Shown here: positions 6,580 to 11,644 of the stretch, in pieces | Numbering within the stretch: the stretch's first letter is position 1 | How the letters are laid out: each line of letters starts with the position of its first letter | Program-made: the position numbers and the translations under genes | Notes under the pieces: model-generated | Databases searched by the model: none | What the model saw: the letters and a program-made list of their open reading frames with translations, nothing else | Told to the model about the DNA's origin: nothing | NCBI GenBank assembly: GCA_016839905.1 | Contig: JAEOTJ010000069.1 | Location: forward strand, 1-13,903 | DNA from: Promethearchaeota archaeon | Lineage (GTDB): Archaea > Asgardarchaeota > Lokiarchaeia > Sigynarchaeales > SOKP01 | Length of the DNA: 13,903 nucleotides | Direction: 5' to 3'

Positions 6580-7506
6580 CTATTTCCTCCACTTTTTTTG
6601 AATATTTGTTGGATCATTATCAACTAAAAAGTAACCTTGTCTAGTAGTACAAATATAGACTTTTTCACCCCTCTCAAAGACCGAATACGGATTTAAAGGC
6701 TTTACAGGTACTTTTTCAAATCTCATTGGTGTCTCAGATTTTACCTTTATAAGCCCACTTATCTTATCTACAGTTAAAATTACTTCACCTTCTATCCCTA
6801 TCAAATTCTTTGTTGAAGAAATAATATAATACCGAGATTTCGCTATTTTCTTCCATACATAATTGACAAACTTAGTAATTATATATGAAAATATTGGAGT
6901 TATAAAGAAAATAATGAACCTATATAGGCCTGCAATAGTGTAATAGAATAAAATACCTGAAATTCCATAAAATAATAAGGCTGTAGAGATCAATAGCATA
7001 ATAGGTGCTGGTGTAATATCACTTATTGCATCCACATCTGTATCGACATCACTATCCACATCTACATCCGCTTCAGCATCCATATCTACGTCTGCATCAA
7101 CATCTACATCCGCTTCAGCATCCATATCTACGTCTGCATCAACATCTACATCCACATCAGCATCTACATCCACATCTACATCCACATCAGCATCTACATC
7201 CACATCTGCATCTACATCAACATCCACATCTGCATCTACATCGACATCCACATCTGTATCTATATCTATCTCGCCCTCTCCTGAAATATTAGACTCCATT
7301 TGAGCTAATAAAAATGAAACACCGGTCATAAATATCCCCCCAATGAACAAGCCTAAACAAATATTAAAAAATGTATCATAAATCCCTCTAATCATGAAAG
7401 AAAGTGACGCCATAATTACTCCTAAACATAGTATTAGGATCATTCCAAAAGTATCCTTTTTCTTCCAACGAATATGCCCATATCTAATATAATTATTTCC
7501 CTTCAT
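6580..7506 (-). CDS. NfeD/YuaF-like membrane protein with an aspartate-valine repeat spacer
   Basis: A 308-residue protein with two N-terminal membrane spans (about 19-38 and 46-68), then about 83 residues (79-161) of almost pure alternating Asp-Val/Ala, two further spans (about 167-190 and 194-218), and a soluble C-terminal domain (230-305). The last domain has the beta-barrel pattern of NfeD/YuaF-type OB folds: IGIEGEVILTV, GLIKVKSETP, then FERGEKVYICTTRQGYFLV. NfeD-like proteins are encoded next to SPFH proteins and act with them in membrane organisation; the SPFH gene follows 163 bases downstream on the same strand. The Asp-Val run is polyacidic and could bind divalent cations or form an extended amphipathic beta structure outside the membrane; this is inference. 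Codon use in the run is a near-hexanucleotide repeat, so its length probably varies by slippage. The start ATG 7506 has only a weak upstream GAGATA. Confidence 0.72.
   Translation of the reverse strand: MKGNNYIRYGHIRWKKKDTFGMILILCLGVIMASLSFMIRGIYDTFFNICLGLFIGGIFMTGVSFLLAQMESNISGEGEIDIDTDVDVDVDADVDVDVDADVDVDADVDVDVDVDADVDVDVDADVDMDAEADVDVDADVDMDAEADVDVDSDVDTDVDAISDITPAPIMLLISTALLFYGISGILFYYTIAGLYRFIIFFITPIFSYIITKFVNYVWKKIAKSRYYIISSTKNLIGIEGEVILTVDKISGLIKVKSETPMRFEKVPVKPLNPYSVFERGEKVYICTTRQGYFLVDNDPTNIQKKWRK
7027..7272 (-). repeat. Hexanucleotide-like repeat encoding (Asp-Val/Ala)n
   Basis: Degenerate repeats of GAT-GTN and GAT-GCN codons encode residues 79-160 of the NfeD-like protein. Within it a unit of 42 bp is duplicated in tandem (7071-7112 and 7113-7154, 41 of 42 bases identical), encoding DADVDMDAEADVDV twice, a sign of recent slippage or unequal recombination. 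Confidence 0.9.
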
Positions 7507-7535
7507 TATCTCATAAATCTGATTATTTTATTCCT

Positions 7536-7600
7536 TTAATATGATTCAAATCCTAAACAAATGCTAAAGAAAATATCATACAAATCCATTTAATTCTCAT
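7536..7600 (-). pseudogene. Remnant duplicate of part of the NfeD-like gene
   Basis: The minus strand here reads MDLYDIFFSICLGFESY and then a stop. This matches IYDTFFNICLGLF in the second membrane span of the adjacent NfeD-like protein (codons 42-54), and the DNA shows the shared 11-mer CCTAAACAAAT (plus strand) and clear similarity on either side (7356-7400 versus 7552-7597). A stop codon lies directly before the ATG-like codon, so this is not an independent gene. It looks like a decayed copy of the neighbouring gene. It is in the same frame as the 44-residue peptide upstream at 7629-7763. Confidence 0.55.
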
Positions 7601-7628
7601 CTTTTTATTTTTTCCCATAAGCAATTTA

Positions 7629-7763
7629 TTATGGTATTACACTAAAATTACCCGTAAAAATTAACACCAAGTATATGAATAAACATAAAAGGAAGAAATT
7701 AAATGCCAGTATTCCTATTGTGCTAGCATAATGCTTACGCCTTTTATGGAATCCATTCTTCAT
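7629..7763 (-). CDS. Small 44-residue membrane peptide, possibly the N-terminus of a decayed paralogue
   Basis: The peptide starts MKNGFHKRRKHYAS and continues with one hydrophobic helix (about 15-38) ending in GNFSVIP. The basic N-terminus predicts a cytoplasmic N-terminus. The start is supported by an excellent Shine-Dalgarno, GGAGGGATG, 9 bases upstream. It precedes the NfeD-like and SPFH genes on the same strand. Downstream and in the same frame, after several stop codons, lies a fragment similar to the NfeD-like protein (7536-7600). It is therefore either a genuine small membrane protein of the flotillin module or the surviving start of a broken duplicate; the strong ribosome binding site suggests it is still translated. 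Confidence 0.55.
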   Translation of the reverse strand: MKNGFHKRRKHYASTIGILAFNFFLLCLFIYLVLIFTGNFSVIP

Positions 7764-7770
7764 ATTTTAT

Positions 7771-7799
7771 TTCATCCCTCCAATTTTTTTTATATTTTT
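7771..7799 (-). promoter_or_regulatory. Shine-Dalgarno and A-rich leader of the 44-residue peptide
   Basis: On the minus strand, AATATAAAAAAAATT is followed by GGAGGGATGAAA before ATG 7763. It matches the SPFH leader (6422-6451) almost base for base apart from a one-base deletion. The identical part includes an A-rich tract that is not needed for ribosome binding, so it may be a copied promoter or leader. Confidence 0.55.
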
Positions 7800-8053
7800 G
7801 TATTTTTCTTTATATTCTTTTATATTTTTTTTTATTAATTAAGTTAGTCATATATAATTGGATATAGAAATATATATAAATGTTTCGAAATCTTTGTGAA
7901 ATCAAAAAAATGATGCCTTTCACTCCTATATATAATATATATATTTATATATTGGTATTATTAATGTAAAATCAACAAATAATTATATTTGTATTGTTAA
8001 ATTTTACCCATCATTTAAATATAAATTCAGATATATAAATTTATCCATTTTTA

Positions 8054-8097
8054 TGACATAAATCTGACAAAATAATGCCAATTTACTGACAAATTAA
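8054..8097 (+). promoter_or_regulatory. Four tandem 11-bp direct repeats, putative operator
   Basis: Four consecutive 11-bp units read TGACATAAATC, TGACAAAATAA, TGCCAATTTAC and TGACAAATTAA. The conserved TG(A/C)CA core recurs every 11 bp, about one helical turn, so all cores face the same side of the DNA. The array ends about 25 bases before a TATA-like AAATTTATTA (about 8121-8130) and 58 bases before the RHH gene at 8156. RHH regulators often bind tandem short repeats as side-by-side dimers, so autoregulation is a natural hypothesis. Confidence 0.6.
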
Positions 8098-8155
8098 GGA
8101 TGATTTATGGATAAGTAAAAAAATTTATTAAAAAATAAGGATTAAATTATAATTA

Positions 8156-8323
8156 ATGGTAGACGAAAAAAATAAAAACATGCACGAATTATATGTTGTT
8201 CTAGAAAAAGAAATCTTTGATAAATTAGAAGCTATTAAAGACTATCATGGAATAAAGAATCTTACCAAAATTATTAGATTTTTGATAACTAAAGAGCATA
8301 GAATAACAAAAAAATCCGAATAA
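8156..8323 (+). CDS. Small ribbon-helix-helix (CopG/Arc-type) DNA-binding protein
   Basis: A 55-residue protein with the RHH layout: a short strand (ELYVVLE, 11-17), helix A (KEIFDKLEAIKDYHG), a turn, and helix B (LTKIIRFLITKEHRI). The N- and C-termini are charged. RHH proteins dimerise through the strand and read DNA with the paired ribbon. The ATG at 8156 is preceded by AAGGATTAA and a TATA-like AAATTTATTA. An array of four 11-bp direct repeats sits just upstream of the promoter, which suggests autoregulation. A second RHH protein gene follows 118 bases downstream on the same strand, with its own TATA box. Confidence 0.72.
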   Translation: MVDEKNKNMHELYVVLEKEIFDKLEAIKDYHGIKNLTKIIRFLITKEHRITKKSE

Positions 8324-8368
8324 TTATTAAAAAATATAAAATTATTAATTTAGAGTTAAAAAAAAAAA

Positions 8369-8381
8369 AAATATATAAAAG
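8369..8381 (+). promoter_or_regulatory. TATA box for the RHH-fusion gene
   Basis: AAATATATAAAAG follows a run of A residues that can act as a BRE. It is centred about 67 bases before the ATG at 8442, giving an expected start near 8400 and a leader of about 40 nt. It is one of the clearest TATA boxes in the window. Confidence 0.55.
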
Positions 8382-8441
8382 TAAATAATTTTATTTACTA
8401 TTCTATTATCTTGGTAAAAAAAAAGAATCGATTTGAGCTTA

Positions 8442-9287
8442 ATGGCAAAGAAAAATGTAGATGCACCAGAAAAAAAAGGTAAAAACAGCAAAAATGTTGT
8501 AGAGCCAGAAAAAGTACCGAAAGAAGATAAAAGTGAGATCGAAGAGTCGGAAGAGAAAGAAGCGAAGGAAGAGAAAGAAAAAAAGGAAAGCAGTATTTTT
8601 GTAAAGGTTACAGACGATACACGAAGCATCATTGACAAGTATAAAGAAACAGGAAAAACCATATCGAGCATAATAGATTCAGCAATTAAAATGTACGATA
8701 ATTATCATTCGATGCCACCAGAAATACAAGCTACGATTGAGAAGCATGAAGAACAATATGGTTCAAAAATTAAAGAAATTGAAGAAGCTGTAAAACTTCT
8801 TGACAAAGAAGATGATCCCAAAAAAGTAGAAGACCAAGATTTATGGCGTCGTGCTCGAGACGAGATGAAAATGATGCTTATTGGAAAAACTACTTTCAAC
8901 CAATTAATTGCTGCGGCAGAAGCCCCTAAAGAAAGTTTAGAAAAACCGTTTAAAAGAAATGTTGCCTTTGATTTAATTCTGTGGTATACTGGCAAACCTA
9001 TTAAAAATCTTTCTTTAGAAGAACTTTTAAAGACCGTACAGAAAATGTGGGTTGTAGCCAATTACTTTTATATGATTGATATCAACAAGGTAGAAGAAGA
9101 TCAATATCATTTACTATTAAAACACAGGCAAAACAAAAGATACAGTAATTATTGGTTAGGATATTTCACGAAATTGTTTTCCTCAGAGGAATTATCCTTC
9201 AAATGCATCGTGGAGGGGCAGGCTTTTGATGAAACCTTGTCGTTGACAGTTAAAAAAGCCTTCGATAAGGAAAATGAAGAGTTGTAG
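8442..9287 (+). CDS. RHH-domain protein with a charged N-terminus and an unrecognised C-terminal domain
   Basis: From ATG 8442 the protein has 281 residues; an in-frame TTG at 8433 would add three. Residues 1-50 are a low-complexity Lys/Glu segment (EESEEKEAKEEKEKKE). Residues 51-88 look like a ribbon-helix-helix domain: strand SSIFVKVT, helix DDTRSIIDKYKETG, then helix ISSIIDSAIKMYDNYH. A helical, charged linker (95-135) follows. The C-terminal region (about 135-275) is an alpha/beta domain with NVAFDLILWYTG, then HRQNKRYSNYWLGYFTKLF and CIVEGQAFDETLSLTV. The pattern of a His-containing strand, an aromatic helix and closing strands suggests a small ligand- or partner-binding domain, but I cannot name a family. 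It probably acts as a DNA-binding regulator with a sensor. A convergent gene ends 96 bases beyond. Confidence 0.7.
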   Translation: MAKKNVDAPEKKGKNSKNVVEPEKVPKEDKSEIEESEEKEAKEEKEKKESSIFVKVTDDTRSIIDKYKETGKTISSIIDSAIKMYDNYHSMPPEIQATIEKHEEQYGSKIKEIEEAVKLLDKEDDPKKVEDQDLWRRARDEMKMMLIGKTTFNQLIAAAEAPKESLEKPFKRNVAFDLILWYTGKPIKNLSLEELLKTVQKMWVVANYFYMIDINKVEEDQYHLLLKHRQNKRYSNYWLGYFTKLFSSEELSFKCIVEGQAFDETLSLTVKKAFDKENEEL

Positions 9288-9383
9288 GATATAATTTTAA
9301 AATATGTTAAATCTACTCAATATCGTAGGTATGACTTGGCTTATAAATTTTAATTAAATTATATAAAAAATATTAAAAATAGA

Positions 9384-10514
9384 TTATTCATCGTCTCCTC
9401 TCATTTTTCTTTTCATTTTTGCTAAAAAATCTCCCATTTCATCTTTAATAGCGGCTTTCATCGCAATCTTAGAATTTACTTCATTAGGTTTTTCTATATT
9501 TATGGGAGGAGGCGTGGATTTAACTTTAGGAACCTCCGCAATAGGTTCTTCCTTCCTAATGAGGGGAGGTATTGGTACTGCACTTCTAGGTTCTTCTTCT
9601 TTCATCACGACGGATGTAGTAGCCTTCATTTCTCCTAAAAAAGCAGGCATCTCTTCTGTTATAGCTTCTTTTCTATCAACCTTGGGAATCCCTGTAATAA
9701 GTACTTTCTTCCTAATGGGGGGAGGTGTTGATGCTGCACTTGTAGGTTCTTCTTCTTTCACCACGACTGATGTAGCAACCTTCATATCTGTTAAAAATGA
9801 AGCCATCTCCTCTTTTAAAGCCTCCTTTTTATCAACCTTAGGAATCCCTGCAATAGGTTCTTTCTTCCTAATGGGGGGCGGTGTTGGCGCTGCACTTGTA
9901 GGTTCTTCTTCTTTCACCACGAGGGATGTAGCAACCTTCATATCTGATAAAAATGCAGACATCTCCTCTTTTAAAGCCTCCTTATTATCAACCTTAGGAA
10001 TCCCTGTAATAGGTTCTTTCTTTCTAATGGGGGCAGATGTTGATATTGCACTTGTAGGCTCGGCTTTAGTTAAAAAAGAAGGTGTTCGTGCGACTCCTAT
10101 AGGTTCCTCCTTCTTTATAGGAGGAGATATTGGATTTGCACTTGTAGGTTCTTCTTTAGTTCGAGAGGGAGGTGCTTGAACTACTCCTGTAGCTACATCT
10201 TTCTCTAGAGTGAGAGGTGCTTGAACCACACTTGTAGGTACTTCTTTCATTAAAAAGGGAGTTGCGTGAGCTACACTTTTAGGTTCTTCTTCTTTTTTTA
10301 AAAAGAATAAAGTATCAACTCTACCATTTAATCCTTTTTTTTCTGAAGAAGAAGATATTAGACTAGCACTTAATGGCGTTTTTTCACTTAAAAATGAAGG
10401 TAATTGACCAATTCTCTTTGGATCTAATCTTTCTTTTGTTAAAGAAGGAATAGCATCTATAGAGCTTGATTTTTCTTTTTTTCTATTTTTCTTTTTTTTT
10501 TTCTTCCTACCCAT
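9384..10514 (-). CDS. Lysine-rich disordered protein with 52-residue tandem repeats
   Basis: A 376-residue protein without membrane spans or catalytic motifs. It opens with a strongly basic MGRKKKKKKNRKKEK, likely to bind nucleic acid or acidic lipid. Residues 75-160 carry short degenerate proline-rich repeats around KEEPTSA. Residues 161-330 contain a 52-residue repeat at exact period (units starting near 161, 213, 265 and 317), each with a proline-rich motif such as TPPPIRKKEPI followed by GIPKVD and a predicted helix KEALKEEMxxFLxDMK. A last variant of the helix occurs at about 350-366. Alternating short helices and proline linkers suggest a multivalent scaffold. In an Asgard context the proline motifs could bind a profilin-like partner and the helices could resemble short actin-binding helices, but both are speculation. 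It is a single gene, convergent with the RHH-fusion gene. Confidence 0.65.
   Translation of the reverse strand: MGRKKKKKKNRKKEKSSSIDAIPSLTKERLDPKRIGQLPSFLSEKTPLSASLISSSSEKKGLNGRVDTLFFLKKEEEPKSVAHATPFLMKEVPTSVVQAPLTLEKDVATGVVQAPPSRTKEEPTSANPISPPIKKEEPIGVARTPSFLTKAEPTSAISTSAPIRKKEPITGIPKVDNKEALKEEMSAFLSDMKVATSLVVKEEEPTSAAPTPPPIRKKEPIAGIPKVDKKEALKEEMASFLTDMKVATSVVVKEEEPTSAASTPPPIRKKVLITGIPKVDRKEAITEEMPAFLGEMKATTSVVMKEEEPRSAVPIPPLIRKEEPIAEVPKVKSTPPPINIEKPNEVNSKIAMKAAIKDEMGDFLAKMKRKMRGDDE
9552..10064 (-). repeat. 156-bp in-frame tandem repeat within the disordered protein gene
   Basis: The anchor CTTCCTAAT (plus strand) recurs at 9552, 9708, 9864 and 10020 (the last as CTTTCTAAT), exactly 156 bp apart, so each unit encodes 52 residues. 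The two central units are the most alike, which points to recent tandem duplication. The units stay in frame and differ mainly by substitutions, so the protein has been kept under selection for its coding frame. Confidence 0.88.
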
Positions 10515-11035
10515 CTTCTCTCATATATAATTTATTCCAATATTTAGCTCGGAACTCATCCAATAAATTAGTTCCATTTATTTAAATTCTTTATTCTCTA
10601 CTTTGTCAATGCTTAAATTGATGTTAAAAGTATAAAATCAACATTTTTAAATCTTTGGCAATGCTTAAATGGATGTTAAAAGTATAAAATCAATATTTTT
10701 ATATCGTTTTTGATTTGAAATAATCTAAAAACCGATAATTTATCCTCTATACTACTCATATTCTTCTATAAGTCAAATTATGTTTGGATTTTTAAACTTT
10801 AGCAATTACTAAAATATTAAAAGAAGAATACTATATAATCATATCAGCTTTTAAAGGATAATATCCTTATCTCTACTAAAGCTAAATAAAAAAAATATGA
10901 TAATAAATTTATTTAAGAATTGACTTTATAATTTTAGTAGATAAAATTCTATATCTTTTGAATATTTAAGGATTAAGGATTTTATTTAAAAGGTGGAATA
11001 ATATACCCAAGAATAAGGTAAGGAAATATTTTAAA
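10515..11035. other. AT-rich intergenic region between divergent genes, with a 52-bp tandem duplication
   Basis: It separates the minus-strand disordered protein gene from the plus-strand winged-helix gene and must contain both promoters. I find no credible coding sequence. The main structure is the 52-bp tandem repeat at 10607-10710. The remainder is A/T-rich with scattered TATA-like sequence. Confidence 0.6.
10607..10710. repeat. 52-bp tandem direct repeat with TATA-like cores
   Basis: Unit 1 is 10607-10658 and unit 2 is 10659-10710. Forty of the first 42 bases are identical; the remaining ten are diverged. Each unit contains GTTAAAAGTATAAAATCAA, which holds a TATA-like core (AGTATAAAAT) flanked by TTGAT/ATCAA half-sites in unit 1. 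The core resembles the 241-257 promoter element. Twin promoters or a duplicated operator are both possible. Confidence 0.8.
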
Positions 11036-11512
11036 TTGGTTGAGTGTTGGGCTTGGTGCGAGATTTGTAGTGAGATGATCTCTCTAAGTATTGATAAAAG
11101 CGAGATAAGAAGCGGGATACAAGCTGGCTTTTATAAAAAAAAGTGGATTCATCATAATCCATTTCCAAATCCTGATGATCCAGATGACCATTCAGGAGAG
11201 GATCATTCTATTTACATCTATATAAATGATAATTATGATATTACTGGAGTAAAATCCTTTATGGGCACCGAATTAAGTGCTGACGAATTGAGGACTTCAA
11301 TGGGTGTAGGCGTTGTGAGAATCCCGATTGTTATGAAAGAAATTCGATCTAAGAAGCATCCAGACTATAAACTCTTAGAACTATGTGATGGCATGAATTC
11401 ATTAGAGCAAGTTGCAGAAATCGCCCAATTATCCTTAGGTAGAGCAGAAAGAGTATTAGAAAGACTGAGAAATAAAGGACTAATTAAAATTATTAAAAGA
11501 AAGTATAAATAA
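11036..11512 (+). CDS. Winged-helix protein with an N-terminal Cys/His (zinc-binding) region
   Basis: A 158-residue protein. The N-terminal half (1-80) has WCEICSEMISLSIDK (C8, C11), then HH at 39-40 and H52, H57, followed by a strand SIYIYINDNYDITGV; Cys and His residues could bind zinc. The C-terminal half (109-155) is a clear winged helix-turn-helix: YKLLELCDGMNSLEQVAEIA, then LSLGRAERVLERLRNKGLIKII and a basic tail. The combination is typical of an archaeal one-component regulator. No ATG is available at the N-terminus: the first plausible start is TTG at 11036, with GGTAAGGAAA about 9 bases upstream, and the frame is open further upstream, so a longer N-terminus cannot be excluded. It stands alone, convergent with the beta-helix gene. 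Confidence 0.7.
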   Translation: MVECWAWCEICSEMISLSIDKSEIRSGIQAGFYKKKWIHHNPFPNPDDPDDHSGEDHSIYIYINDNYDITGVKSFMGTELSADELRTSMGVGVVRIPIVMKEIRSKKHPDYKLLELCDGMNSLEQVAEIAQLSLGRAERVLERLRNKGLIKIIKRKYK

Positions 11513-11616
11513 TTCCACCTTATTGAAACTATTTATTCCTTTTTCCAGTTAACTTAATTTTAGAAATATATGTCGGAAAACCTCTCTATTGGGACTGCTA
11601 TTATTTAGAATAAAGG

Positions 11617-11640
11617 AAAAATAAAAAAAAAAAAGAAATA
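11617..11640 (-). terminator. Oligo-T terminator after the beta-helix gene
   Basis: On the minus strand, just after the stop of the surface protein gene, lies a run of about 12 T residues (11623-11634) followed by further T-rich sequence. This is the pattern of an archaeal intrinsic terminator. Confidence 0.55.
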
Positions 11641-11644
11641 AATT

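Larger units (their letters stand above)
7764..8155. other. AT-rich intergenic region between divergent genes
   Basis: It holds the leader of the minus-strand membrane peptide on the left and the regulatory region of the plus-strand RHH gene on the right. Tracts of alternating TA lie at about 7871-7879 and 7929-7956. A GTGAAA/TTTCAC inverted repeat at 7896-7901 and 7918-7923 could be a weak operator. Four phased 11-bp direct repeats lie at 8054-8097. I see no credible coding sequence in it. Confidence 0.6.

Noticed and set aside
7026..7292. Plus-strand ORF rich in His-Pro-Leu (MHPHLYRHHYPH...)
   Set aside because: It is the antisense reading of the Asp-Val codon repeat; its composition follows from the repeat, and the minus-strand gene is complete with membrane spans and a C-terminal domain.
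7896..7923. GTGAAA/TTTCAC inverted repeat as a terminator or operator
   Set aside because: Only six base pairs with a 16-base loop in A/T-rich sequence and no T run on either side; too weak to call as a separate feature.
8345..9061. Minus-strand ORFs opposite the RHH-fusion gene
   Set aside because: Serine/phenylalanine-rich readings of the Lys/Glu codons of the true gene, with no ribosome binding site.
9502..10179. 225-codon plus-strand ORF with repeated GGG and STLGIP segments
   Set aside because: It is antisense to the 52-residue repeat gene. The repeat length is divisible by three, which keeps the opposite frame open. The minus-strand frame has the sensible basic start, helices and length.
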